Assembly: GCA_035772785.1 (NCBI GenBank)
Contig: JAOCPU010000018.1
Span: forward strand, 434,001-498,000
DNA from: Phlebiopsis flavidoalba
Taxonomy: Eukaryota > Basidiomycota > Agaricomycetes > Polyporales > Phanerochaetaceae
Direction of reading: 5' to 3'
DNA: 64,000 bases
This document shows, in pieces, positions 10,285 through 24,013 of the stretch; position 1 is the stretch's first letter; each line of letters opens with the position of its first letter. The notes under the pieces are model-generated. The model saw only the letters and a program-made list of their open reading frames with translations. It made no database searches and was not told where the DNA came from. A program made the position numbers and the translations under genes.

Positions 10285-12817
10285 CTACTGTGCTCTTCTC
10301 CTGAACACTCGTCCTGGTATACCTGAACCAGCCCGGTGGAGTCCCTCGAAGGAGAAGGCGCAGCGAGTGGCAAAGCACGAGATAGAATGCGGTTTGCTGG
10401 TTGGGCGAAGAGATGGAGGTCGAGAGGGTCCAGTGGGTGACGAACTGCTGCTGAGAGTCCGCTTGCGGTGCGAGGACGGGGGCGAAGGGGGATCGTGAAC
10501 GTCGCGTGAATGCCAGACGGACGGGGTTGAGGATGCGTGATTTACGTGATCGGGATCGTGAACGGGAACGTGAATGTGCCGGCGAGTGGGTGGAACGGCG
10601 CTGCCGCTGCCGGGGTGTAGTTGAGAAACGACGAGCCAGGCGTCGTGGTGAACGTGTTGGACGTTTGAGGCGTACGGTTCGGACTGAAAGTGAAACTGGG
10701 GCAACTGACTGGATGCGTTTGGAGAAGGCGCGAACTGGAGGAAAGAGTAGTCAGGGGTAGGCATCGCCGAGGGGGGATTCGAGGGGAACCGTGCTCCAGT
10801 TGAAGCTGGTGGAGGTCTCCATTGCTGCTGTGGTGGCTGGTGGAGGGGAGACCCCAAGTTCTAGGCCTAGTACAGGCGACTCTGGTCGCGCCGTAGACTC
10901 TTCCTCCATCCCGTATGTCTCGTACTCGCCATCCGCATAGCTATACGTCGACAACTCGTCGATGACGTCTTCGTCGAAGTCGAAAGCGGTGGTGGGCGTG
11001 ATAGCCATGACATCGTCGGTCGAGGTGACCATCTTCTCGGATTCGGGGCGTAAGAACTGGCGCGTATGGGTCGTAGTCGAAGTTCGCGGAGTCGAGAGCG
11101 GTCTGCATCGCACCGCCGATGACACAGCCGACAACATGTCGACGTTTGGGACCGTAGTAGTCCGTCTGTAGGCCGTTGATGTCGAGCGTGAGGCGCGCGG
11201 GCCTGCGTGGCGCTTCGCCTTCGAAGAAGGCCTCGTCCGTGTCCAGGTGTCAGAGGCGGTGATGGTATGGAGGGTGAGGAGAACACCAGAGAGTACAGGG
11301 ATGGGCCACTAGGTGGCGCAGGGTCATCAAACTGTCCTCTCGAAAGCATATGGAAGGAGAGGGGGACAGAGGGAGCGAGCAGCGTGCGTCGTCGTGCTCG
11401 AACTTCTCATACGACGAAGCATCGTACCGCCAAGAAGAGTAGCGGACTGAAGGGCGAGGCGGCGAAGACCATCTCGTGAAATCGGAGTCGGGGCTCCAAT
11501 GCGACTGCTCTGTGCGCTTCAGGAAAGTCTTCGTGCTCAGCCTCAGGCACTGCAGCTCGGAATGACCGCTCCACCACGGGCTCGGGCTCGTCCGAAGTGC
11601 TTTCCTCCTCCTCCTCATCGTCCCGACGTTGACGCCGGCCCTCCCAGGGGCAGCGTGCCATGCTGTCCTCGAACAAGACGTCGTCCGAGTAGAAGTTGCG
11701 GATCGTCTTGACTCGCTTGCCGCATCTCGCGAAGAGTGTATGCGGTGACGCCAGTCGACCTCGAGCGTTACGGAGCTGGAGTCGGTTGAAGCCTCATCAG
11801 AGATGGGGAGAGAACGGTCGGCAGGAAGTGAGCAGGGTCCCTGAGGTACGCCTGGAATGTGCAGTCATCTGCTGATGGCCGATATTCCAGGGGTTACGCC
11901 CGGTAATGATGGTTAAGGAGAATGATACCGAGCGACCAGATGTCGTTGAAGAGAGGGGAGTAGCTCTTAGTGGGAGCGAACTCTCCGCCCTGACATTCTG
12001 TGGAAGCAGGTGAGCGTCGACCAGACACTGTCAAGGATAAAGCGTACCTGGACTCATGTGGTAAACACTACCGGTTCGGAATTCCGTGCTCATCCGTTCA
12101 GTGGTAGCCAGACCAAAGTCCGTGATAGCGAGGCGAAGACCGTCGTCGAAGCAGAGGATGTTCTCCACGGCTTCAAGTCGCGGTGGTAGATGTTCAGGGA
12201 GTGGCAATACTCAACCGCATCGAGCAGTTGAAGGAAAACTTCCCTGATAAGATCGTTTGTTGCCGAGATACTTCGGTTATGGAGGATCTGCGTGAAAAGG
12301 TCGCCATCTGGACAGTAGTCCATGACGATCCAGGTGTACTGCTGATCCTCGATGACGCGATGAAGGGTCACAACACCAGGGTGTGCAGAGGCCAGCTGAT
12401 GAAGGGTGATTTCGCGAATGTGCAGCTGCCGCTGGCGAGCCCGCGCTTCGCTTATTCGAGTGCGGGAGACACTTGACTGCGTACGAGGCGGGGATGAGAG
12501 GAGTACGTGTCGATGGCACGGTAGACGATGCCGTAGCCGCCATCGTATCCGAGAATTTCAACAACAAGCTCTAGTGAATCGTTGTCGATGAGTGTGCCGA
12601 CTTGCGGCGCTGTGGTGGTGAGCTTGAGGACTCGAGCGGGGGAGCGACCATCGTGGTGCGGAGGGGAGAGCGGGGAAAAGTGGGGGAAGCGTGAGAGCTT
12701 GAGCTCGTCACAGAAGTGAGGAGTGTCCTGGAGGAGAGGGCCAAAGGCGGAGGGAGGGGTCGGTATTTCAGTTGGCGGAGGAACGTGACGGAGGGTTGGC
12801 TAAGGCGTGTACGACAT
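10285..12817 (-). CDS. Ser/Thr protein kinase, Ran1/Pat1-like
   Basis: From an ATG at 12817 the reading gives a Pro/Ser-rich leader. The kinase domain follows: VGTLIDNDSLELVVEILGYD, GGYGIVYRAIDTYSS (glycine loop), YAVKCL (catalytic Lys), then WIVMDYCPDGDLFTQIL. HRDLKPENILCFDDGLRLAI carries the catalytic Asp near 12185; DFGLATTE and TGSVYHMSPECQGGEF (activation segment) follow. The C-lobe has DIWSLGIILLN and GRNPW. This arrangement resembles fungal kinases related to S. pombe Ran1/Pat1 and yeast Sks1/Vhs1, which act in nutrient and developmental control. A tail of some 500 residues rich in Ser, Pro and acidic residues includes FYSDDVLFEDSMARCPWEG and ends near 10285. Frames are broken at several points, including an in-frame TAG six codons after the start. 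Subfamily assignment is moderate. Confidence 0.78.
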
Positions 12818-14830
12818 GAGGCAAAGTTGATTCTGCGTGTTCAGGCTCCGGATAACTGCAGAAGCGGCGGGAACGTGTAAACAGACCTAATGGGGGAGTG
12901 TGCACGCTTTCGGATGTCAAGATGCGATGCGACCGGCGAATGAATGACGGGTCCAGTGCTACGTGGATTTCAGCTTGGGCATGCTGCGGGTGTCCGTATC
13001 ATGGCCGGACATCGTTCGTCGATCGCCTCTATCCTAGCCCGAGTTTTGCGTTTTGTAGTGGAAGTGCTTGCATATAACACTATCCAGCACGCGCATGGAT
13101 CATGTCAGCGTATAATCCTGGTTGTTTAAGCAGGTTGAGAGAGTAGCTGGGGAGGAAACTCCTCGAAGCTACGACTCACGGGGTAGCGCCGAGGGTGTTA
13201 AGAGGGTAGATTGAATCGGGCCCGGCGTTTCTACACACTGATCTAAGATCCTGAGCGGCGTTACTGTCTCCTCTGGTCCATTTTTGGATCATCTAAGAAA
13301 GCAGTTGGAAGAGGCTGTTCCTCCCCCAAGAACGAGAGCAAACTCGCGTGTCCGCTGCCCTGGATTTGCATGAGCATCATTTCTGAAGCGCAAAGAGAAC
13401 GGTACCTGTCTCCGTCTCTATCTGTTTGAGTCTCGTGCTCTAGAGGCAGCCAATTAAGACTTTGGCTGGCGCGTCCACGAACAAGCGAAGCATCCCGTAA
13501 GGTGTTCAACGACCCCTTCGCGGCGCGCTCCTTGCATCATTGCTATCTTTATAGGATAGGACCGAGTCCGATGTGTGTTGTCGGAGACGCAAGGCGTGAC
13601 CGGGGCACATATGCAGGTCAGATTCGAGGCCCCTGCCCGAGTGCCCCTGGATCCTGTCGTATGCGCCATAAAGCCTAGAATGAGTGCTATGTCTGATACA
13701 CCTCACAATGGCCATTTTGCTCACCTCACGGGTCAAAAGAGATATTGCCCGACCGCTACTTCCCTACTGGACGGCGGCTCCAGAGGGCGCCTTTACGGCT
13801 ACACTGACACGATTCCGGGTTGACTCTTCTGCGAACGCCTCGCATGGCGAAAAAAAAGGTCAGAACGAGAGATGCCGTTATACATCTCTCATTCAGTCAC
13901 GGAGCATTGCAATGGTATAATCGAAGACAGCAGTCTTAACAGATTGCTCCAGCTCCAGAAGCAAGGACACCAATCGGACGTGCCACGGCCCAACTACTGG
14001 GCACATCCGATGTCTGGTCCCGCCGAAGATATCCGTAGCCAGAGGCGCCACGCCAGCAAAGGTTATCGGGAAACACAGCGGAAAGGGAAGTCCTCCCATT
14101 TTGCCCAATGCAGGGGCACCGGTCTATAACCTGACTCTGCAATCAGAATCGACGGGGAGACATGCGGAAAGAGGAAAAGGGGGTTGAGGGCTCGGCGTGT
14201 GCAATCGATAACGTCTCGCCCTTTGCCGACCCACAAAGCAAAACGCTCTGTGGCACCTATTCACGCGAAAGCTCACCGTGTGAGCGCGAGTGATGCGCGT
14301 GTTGTGAGTGTGGTGTAGCGGTGTAAACGGACCGAAGCGAGTTCATAATGGTGGGTAACAAAGCAAGTCGTCTCAGTGCGGCTTCTGATAGAAAGTTCTT
14401 CAGTCCATCATGAGTTAACGGGGCGAGTGGCCACGCACCTTTGGTACATGAGGGCTGTACAAGCGCCGCTAGACTTAACTTAAGGGACTGTGACAAGGTA
14501 GACGCATAGTCTATAACGAGTAAATGTTCATGATTATACGAGCGACGTCATATAGAGAACAGCCAACCCAACGCCCTGACAGCACTTCGCATCAGTGCAT
14601 TTATACGTACGGACGTCAATTACGATGCGCCAATCCCTCAGTCATCTTCATTCCTGGAGTATGAACGCTGTTGTTCCCATCCAATGTCGGAGGAATCCCG
14701 AGAAGCGGTGGAGTTCATCTCAGAACAGTCGAGAACCTAGGGAAAGCTTCGAGGTGCCACAACGTTCGTCGCCCTCGAGGACGCACACCTCTCCAGCATG
14801 GTATTTCAGAGCAGGAGCGGAATATAGCTT
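12818..14830. other. 2 kb without a recognisable gene
   Basis: Upstream of the kinase start and downstream of LSM8 I see only short open frames on both strands, for example 13261-13509 (-), 13575-13823 (+), 13872-14129 (+) and 14257-14496 (-). None has a known motif or convincing exon chain. The kinase promoter should lie in the first few hundred bases. Confidence 0.45.
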
Positions 14831-15406
14831 TCAATAACGAATTTGGTGGCACAGAGGCATCCCGCGCGGACGGAGGACAGGTCGACAGCCAGATCAGCTG
14901 CTTCGTCAAAAGTTCCCCAATGAGTACGCTTTAGGCCAACAGGGGTCAACGAGAGCAGCACGATGCCGTTACAAAGGCTAACGCACATTTGATCGCCCTT
15001 CACGAGATAAAGGCCCAAAGAATCTCCTCGACGCCCCTCTTCCATTGCTGCTGTAGGACCCGTCAGTTCCTTTGAGTCGGAAAGCACGCAACGTTAGATT
15101 TCTGGGTCAAAGCCTGGTAGCAGAAGTGAGCAAAAGCAAGACTGCCAGAGCTTGCCATAACACCCCTGATGGCACTGAACATGGTTTCAGAGGTGAGGTG
15201 AGGCCGACAAGAGTTTAAGTTCTTTAACAGTAAGGTTCAGGCTAGTCCCGCGAAGGCAAGGCCACGAGTAACTCACGACTATCGCACGACCGTCCTGCAG
15301 ACATGAGCAGGACACGCTCTGTGAATAGGTGGGTGAAAACATTGCTCGCGGCACAGGTAGCGGTACCTAGCCACTCACGTTCAACATAGCCTTGGAGGCT
15401 CGCCAT
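14831..15406 (-). CDS. LSM8: U6 snRNA-associated Sm-like protein LSM8
   Basis: The gene is short and has several introns, so no single open frame reveals it. Exon 1 from the ATG at 15406 reads MASLQGYVER and ends at a GTGAGT donor. After an acceptor comes RVLLMSADGRAIV at a second GTGAGT donor. Downstream pieces read GFDQKSNVVLSDSKE, then GVEEI..LGLYLVKGDQM, then FDEAADLAVDLSSVRADA, and finally PPIRY at a TGA (14831-14833). This matches LSM8 throughout: the Sm1 DGR motif, the FDQ-x-x-N motif, the Sm2 YLVKGD motif, and the LDLSSVRAD tail that separates LSM8 from other Lsm proteins. LSM8 defines the nuclear Lsm2-8 ring that binds the U6 snRNA 3' end. Small frame errors occur, for example one extra base before the last three codons. 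Confidence 0.85.
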
Positions 15407-15899
15407 CTTGGATGTCCAGACGGGCTGTGGCCAGGTGGTGTAGAGGTCTGTCGGTGTGCCTCGCTGCTGAACGCGGTCGTCCAAACGCAGGTAGGGTTCC
15501 GCGCGAGTCTGGGGTCCGCCCATCTACGCGTACCCGCGAAACCGGGGTCCTAGGCGCATCTCATGGGCGCTTAGGCGGGACCCTGGCCGCCGTCCGTGAC
15601 CGCCACCAGTGAGTCGCCTGACCTCGCGACCTTCCTTGTAGACGTTTTGACAACCGCCGCGCAGAAATATATCGCTGATTTCACAGGAAATATTTGCGGA
15701 CCGCTGCTGCCCGTCCGGACGTAAATTTGGCTGTCTTACAGGTCATGCACCGCGTTCTCGAAGGGACCCGTAAGTCCCTCCAAGTGCCAACCCGAAAGCC
15801 TGCGCCGAACACATAAAACGGCGCATCGAGAGGTGCAGTCTCGTAGGGGTCAAACCTGCTCAATTCCAGCCACCCTCCCGATCCTGACAGATTCTTGTG
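15407..15899. promoter_or_regulatory. Divergent region between LSM8 and the GH28 gene
   Basis: These 493 bp lie between the LSM8 start (-) and the start of the exo-polygalacturonase (+) and should hold both promoters. I see no clear operator. A 146-codon minus-strand open frame (15681-16121) overlaps both this region and GH28 coding sequence and is judged a shadow. Confidence 0.4.
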
Positions 15900-18071
15900 A
15901 TGCGCGCGCTCAGCCTTCCTCACTATCACATTCTGTGCAGTCTTGGCTTCCGCAAGGCTGAGCTGCAAAGTGGCCACAACTTGGAGGAGGGCGTGACGAT
16001 TGGGCCTGCCATTAACGCCGCATTCAAAACGGTGTGCAAGAAAATGCACGGTTTGTGCTAGACCAGTACTACCTTCGTGGCTTCTTTGCTGTTCGAAATC
16101 GCACCTGGCTCTCGGATGCACAGAACGTCGAATATCTGAGCTGTAGTGGATACACCGTGATCTTCAATAATACATCCGTAGGACCTCTATTGTACCTGAA
16201 ATAACCGCGTTTCTGCAGTTATCCATACACACCGTACAGTTGCCAAATGGTCGCTCGTTCAGAGCTCCTTTCTTGCACATATACACAATGCGGTTATGTC
16301 GATTGCCGCTAGTAGGCATACATTCTTTTTCCCCGTTTTATTAACGTTTTCACCTCACCTGGTTGTAGCCCGACTTTTTTGGTTCTTATCCGGAATAAAC
16401 ATTCATTCTACTACGTATGTCGGTGGGCGCCCAGGGGTCGGACGGATTAACGGGAACAAGTGTGGTTGTGGTATAATCCTCTCCACCACTCGCACAGTAT
16501 CTATTTTCCTTAACCGTTTTTACGAACATAACATTAACCAACATACAACGTCTCACGACTCTCCCCAATCAGAACACGAAGGAACCAGCAGGTGTGCTCG
16601 TCTACCACTTTCGCCCGCACCAATTCGCCCCTTACGGTGTTGGAAATCCATGCGACCAACGTTGTTATCCGAAAACATTTTTTTGAAATCGGCAATCGCC
16701 TTTCTGGTAAGTATTCCAAAGTTCTTCGCTCTCAATACCGTCCAGCAGGGCTCATGGTGATCGCATAATAACTCCTAAGGAAAGAACATGCTCCTCCATG
16801 GCTGTGTATCCTGATGCATTCTATGGCACACGCAAGTTTCGTGTATCAGAGGGCCACTTCAATGTGAACATACAAGGAACATCACCAGGTATGTTCCTCG
16901 GCAACTTCCGCCGACAGCAGCAATTACCGTTCTGGAAAAAATGACGCGCCCGACGTATTTTCATTCAGTCAACCAATACCACCGTGCTCGTACTCTGAGC
17001 GGTAGGAATCCCCCCACCGCTACTCCTAGGTAGGCCAATACCGTCCCTGCCCTCCATGAGGTGTAGGTCGCTTATCCACAGGCTCTTAACTGCGTTAGAA
17101 TGGTTGGGTACTATCTACCGCTCCTCCGGCGTCACACATCACCGACATCCGCGGATAACAACGATGATGATTGCGTCTGTGAGTTCTCATATGTTGTTTA
17201 CTTGCCGGCTGACGGCGCTAGCTCACGTTGGGAAGACGTTCAAACCGAACAGCACGAATATTGTCGTCAGTAACCTGTGGTGGCAACGGCTCTCATGGCG
17301 TTTCGGTTGGAAGCCTCGGCCAGGTGCGTCTCCCCGCTTTGAAACCCTGCAAGCTTACCTGAACTGGGTTTCCTTAGTACGCCGGCGAAACTGACATTGT
17401 TGCGAACGTGACGGTGTTTAATGTTACCATGAACAATGCGCAAACGGTGCCCGATCAAGGTGTTTGGTGGCAATCCTAATCCCAGTACGCCCCAACCTCT
17501 TTTACCTTGTCCATCACTTCCAACACCTATGATGTTTCCAGACAGTACTGCAGGGGGCGGCACCGGTTTCGTTAAAAACATCACTTTCGCCGATTATCAC
17601 GGTGTGTACAGGAATTCACACCACTGTCCCTGAACGCATACTGATATGTGTACGTTTTAGTGAATAACGTCGATAACCCTGTCATCATTGATCAATGCTA
17701 CATGACGTCTGCGGCCACATGTGCTGAGTTCCCGAGCACGCCTAATGATCTCCGATGTCCACTGTAAGTGCTGAATTTTTACTGTCATGTTTACACGGAC
17801 CCGATCTCCTGGCTTCTAGTCGTCAACATCACTGGGATCTTCCGGTAAAGAAGGCAACGTCGTTGTCGACATTGAATGCTCGGCCGAATGCCTGACCATC
17901 ACGCGACAAATGCGCGACAGAGGCACGAACATCACGTCGCCCAAGGTCCTGCTGAGTTTGTATGCGCGCATATCCAGAGTGTGGATCAGGTAAGACGCTC
18001 AAAACGTCCGTCATAAAGATTGCTGATAGCTTTTCTAGCTCGACTTTAATTGTACAAGCCCATCGTCCTAG
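15900..18071 (+). CDS. Secreted GH28 exo-polygalacturonase
   Basis: The ATG at 15900 opens a secretory signal peptide reading FLTITFCAVLASARL after one frame correction, then GPAINAAFKTVCKKMHG. Further exons give LFWFLSGINIH, GRINGN..VWYNPLHHS and RPILLTVLEIHATNVVIRN. The GH28 catalytic blocks follow. A corrupted copy of the NTDGWDTYRSSG block lies at 17090-17140 and NNDDDCV, with the catalytic Asp pair, at 17158-17178. GNGSHGVSVGSLG lies near 17280-17320 and R-I-K-VFGGNPNPS near 17445-17490. TGFVKNITFADYHGV, VIIDQCYMTSAATCAEFPS and LDFNCTSPSS at the stop complete it. The enzyme releases galacturonic acid from the ends of homogalacturonan outside the cell. Introns are short and frequent; frame errors occur in several exons. 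The exo rather than endo assignment rests on overall pattern and is moderate. Confidence 0.85.
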
Positions 18072-18556
18072 GCCATCAGTACAGGACCTCTTTGGGGAAA
18101 CGTGAAGCTCACCTGTTCGTTGAAATTTGTCCTTCGTACTATCATATGACATCTTTCTAGTTTACAATTAAAAATCTCTTGTATCGGTGAAGTCTATTCA
18201 CAAACCAAGTTCATCGTTCAAAGAACATGTGCGGCCCCACCAACCGTTGAGCTGTTCCTGCGACCATGAAAGATTTGTAGATCTCCAGATACATAACCTA
18301 TCTGAATTGTAGATGCGTGACCCGGCGCACAGTCATACTCGAGTACACGAAGTGTAAGATGTCAAAGAAGTCGCCAAAAACCAGGATATAATAGAACTGA
18401 AGTAGAGTACGGCGGGGATAGCCATTCGAGACGAGACGTTGTGCGTTATATATGTGGGCCCAGTGGTAGGGCCCCTGGTGTGATTCATACACGACTAGTA
18501 TACACAGTATGGAGACAGTCAGATGCCAGATTAAGTGCAAGTCATTGAGTTAAATC
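18072..18556. other. Convergent intergenic region, no gene seen
   Basis: This lies between the stops of the GH28 gene (+) and the sugar transporter (-). An 80-codon minus-strand open frame at 18298-18540 is hydrophobic but has no recognised family. I read the region as 3' UTRs. Confidence 0.45.
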
Positions 18557-20642
18557 TCAGGCTTTTTCTAGCTTGTCGTCATCGACCCTCACGTCTTCCT
18601 CTTGGCCGCCAATGACGATACGCCCCTGCCGCAGCTCCTCCTCACGGGCGTTCACGTCCTTCAGCTCGATATGCGAGCCTAAGGGACAAACACCGGCACA
18701 CGAACCGAAGTAGTCGTCCAGTTTCTGAAGGCACAACTGTCAGATATGTGACGGGAAATAGAGATCAGACACGAACCTTCCAAGGGAATACCCCTCGTCC
18801 TCGGGTAAGAAGGCCCAGAAGAATAGCGCGTTCGTGAAGCCGCATATGGCAAATACGAGGTAGAACTTCCAACCTATACTTGCGAAGGCAGGTGGACTGA
18901 CTTGGGCGATCATGACTGCGGAGAGAGAGCGCATTTGCTGAATTAGCAGAGGCGACTCGTCATATAGGATGAGTACAGCACAGTTCGATATCCACGCGGC
19001 AGAGGAAGTTATTGCAGTAGCCTTCGCCCGTGTAGCATTGTTGAACATTTCTACAGGAATCTGGCGGGACGTTAGGCCAGGGACTGGCAGAGAGGCACAA
19101 GATACTCACAGCCCAACTCAGAGGTCCGATTCCGGATGAGAACACCAAGTTGAACTACAAGGGTTGAGCGAGGATTCGTCGAGCCTTTGACGACCGTGCT
19201 TACCAGCCAAGTCATCGCGACAAATGCTCGGCTCGCGTTGAAATTATCCGAGCCGGCAGGGAATAACTTTGATTATGATGGTGCCGATGACGAAGGTTAG
19301 ACCCGATATCGCGTTCGCAACCAAATGAGCGGGCCACGGCGACCAAGGCGATCAATGAACCATATACAAAGGCCTTCGCCGATGAGGGCAATGACGGAGT
19401 TTCCTGACTGGAGACCTAGCGTAGTCGACGTATCGATTCCGATCGAGGCGAAATTTGAGGTGAGTAGTATTGAATGACGCTCACGCCCGTCATCTGAACA
19501 CTGGACACATAAAATGAGTACGGTCCCAAAACAGTAGCACGTTATTCACACCTAAACTGGAGGGCGATTCCAAGGAATAGCCGGCGGAAGTTACTCTTGA
19601 TGGTGAAGAGTTGAACCCATGCATCCCTTGTCTCTTCTTGCTCGATCTTCACCTGCTCAAGGATTTCTTGATGCTCTGGGCGAGAAAAAAGGATCGGACT
19701 CGTCTCCGTGAGAGTGGAGCCGAGCCAGGACTTGCAAAGCTTCCCGATCGCGACCTTTCATAGCCAGATATCTCGGCGATTCTGGTAATAACCTAGTATG
19801 GAGACGTGGTCAGTAACAGTCTAGCCATATGAACGGCAAGGTGGAGAGGCTCACAGGATGAAGAATGCCAGAGGTATCGCCGGAAGCAGTTGGATGCCTA
19901 GAACGCGTAAGGGTCGAGAATAGTTACAGTGTTTAATTACTCACCTAGCGGCACCCTCCATTGTGCCTGCCCCGTCAGACCGTGAAAGCAGCCATACCCA
20001 ATGAACGACGCAATGAGAGCGCCGATTCCCAGCATGAATTGTTGTAGAGTGGTGAGTCTTCCACGAATACTTGGATGGGCAATTTCGGATTGATACAGCG
20101 GTGCAAGCATCGCCCAACATGCCGATACCCATGCCTGCGAGGAAGCGTCCGCCATGACATATAATGGATGTTCCGAGCACCGGTTTGGATGCCGCCGCCT
20201 AGGAGGAAGGTGATGCATCCAGCGAGAATGGCGGCGCGCCTCCCAAGCCAATCCGCGAGAGATCCGACGTAAAATATTTCTGGCAGGGCGAATGAGCCAC
20301 GTGTACATCTGGTGACGCACGGAGGACTTACGACGCAAAAGCCCCAAGCAAGAGACAGCCGACAATGAGGCCTTGCTTTGTGGCATCTGGATTACCAGTG
20401 ACACGGTTGAAGTCTGGAGATGGCTATAAATGAAATTATCAGTTTAGTCCAGTTATCCACATTCAGGGGGTAGATGCGTACCAAGACAGAGGCAATGATA
20501 CCAAGGTCATATCCGAAGGTAACCGATCCAAGGCGGCGAAGAAGCCACATAGCCATGTGTAGACCTAGTATGTGATAGACAGTCAATGACTTGTCACGAA
20601 GGGGAAAGCTGCATGACCCCCACATACTTTCGGCGAGAGCAT
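18557..20642 (-). CDS. MFS sugar transporter
   Basis: Start at 20642 (MLSPKV...), then a first intron and LGSVTFGYDLGIIASVL, the TM1 signature of the sugar porter family. An intron of about 55 nt follows (GTACGC...TTATAG), then PDFNRVTGNPDATKQGLIVG, SLADWLGRRAAILAGC with the conserved D-x-x-G-R-R loop, and PLYQSEIAHPSIRGRL with the PxYxSEIAPxxxRG motif. LTTLQQFMLGIGAL and, towards the C-terminus, FNNATRAKATAITSSAAWIS and GWKFYLVFAICGFTNALFFW complete the pattern. The tail EDVRVDDDKLEKA ends at 18557. Twelve membrane segments are expected in the plasma membrane. It probably imports a sugar released by the neighbouring GH28 and GH51 enzymes, as inferred from position. Frames shift in the middle third, where introns were not all resolved. 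Confidence 0.88.
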
Positions 20643-21324
20643 CACGGCAGGTGGGAGGTTCGCCCCTTAGAAGATGGCGGTAAACTCTACATCATTGCCT
20701 TTTATGCACGGAAGTGCCTGCACTTAGGTCGCGAGATCGCACGTCCCGTCTTGGTCAGGTCCCTGGCTCGTCAGGCCCTACGCCGTGCAGGTGGATACTC
20801 ATGTTGATGCGCAAAGGGCGCACCGGCAGCTATGGTTTGATGCGGATATATGGTAAGAAGTTAGCACGGTGTTCAAGAATCAACTGCGAAATGACCAGTG
20901 TACGTCACTGTGTGAGTTGCCGTATACACAACACACACGGAAATTACTCCGCTAAAGTCAGTCACCTCTTCGACATCCAACGGAGATTATCTTGCGAAAA
21001 TTCCGTGAAGAGATTGTTTAACCCTTATGAGTCCTGACTCGATTAGCTGTTGAAAGAAATGTTGTATGAAGTAGATCAGGTACTCACGACGCGCGTTTAT
21101 TGGACTGGGGCCATCCCGGCGAGGAAGTGTCCGTGTCACGACGCGGCAATTCCGGCGGACCCCCGCCTTCCCGCTGCGCGGTCACGCGTGCTCATTAGCA
21201 TGACGCGCAGGGGTATGCGCATACCGTGAGCATGAGGAGGTGGGCTTGAGCAATATGTCGCTATCGCTGCCGAACCTTGCTCAGATCGACAGCAGCAGAG
21301 GGGCACGACTTGCCACTCACCATC
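20643..21324. promoter_or_regulatory. Divergent promoter of sugar transporter and GH51
   Basis: These 682 bp separate the two start codons, so transporter and arabinofuranosidase probably share control. CCCCGC at 21161-21166 reads GCGGGG on the other strand and fits the SYGGRG consensus of the carbon repressor CreA/Cre1. One short match is weak evidence. Confidence 0.4.
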
Positions 21325-23270
<1,946 letters not shown>

Positions 23271-24013
23271 ATTTGGTCGTACTCGTACAGACATCGTCGC
23301 ATACTGCCATTGTGAGCGTTGGCGTTTGGTAAAAGACTAGAACCGACGTACATCTATCTCCCCTGATGGATTCGCGTGTGTATCCTGCATGCCTCGCTGA
23401 GGCCGTATTACACCGTCTTGGCTTGTATCACGGTGTGTGACACCCCGCCGTGGGCGCGAGGTGGGATTTCTCCGTCGCCGTCTATGGGAGAATGCAAGAC
23501 GGCATGACGTCGAGCAACAAACTGTAATCAGCTACTTATCAGCACTGTGGGCCAAACGCCCGCGACGCGTGAGCAGACTAAAGCAGAATGCGCGCAGCGG
23601 CGTCTTGCGCGTCGAGAATAATGTAGCAGAGGATGGCGGCGAGATTGAGGTGAGACGATGGCGACGGCGGCCGGTCGCACAGAAAAATGGATCAGAGAAA
23701 GAATGAAATGACCGGCTTGATCAAGGGTTGACGGCACCGAGCGTCTATCGGGTGATTTGAATACTTAGGCAGCGAGGCGACGGGAGCGCGCACACACCTT
23801 CCCTTTTGTATATCTCCCGCAAAGCAATCGGCTTCCGCCAAACCTCTTTGTCTCTTCTCCTGAAGCAGGCCTTATCCCACCCTCGTCGCTCTCTCTTTTC
23901 TTCCTGCGCCCTATTTTATCCGCTTTCGAGCATCCAACGCTTTAGCGTACTCACTACCTTACACAACGACCACAAAGGGGCCTCAACTTCGTCACAGCAC
24001 TTGCACGCTAGCC
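23271..24013. other. Intergenic, promoter of the transporter gene
   Basis: A GC-rich open frame at 23437-23706 has no motif. The last 200 bases before 24014 are pyrimidine-rich with CT-blocks and then AC-rich, as is common just upstream of fungal start codons. Confidence 0.45.

Noticed and set aside
15681..16121. 146-codon minus-strand open frame
   Set aside because: It overlaps the signal peptide and first conserved exon of the GH28 gene on the plus strand; it is a shadow frame.
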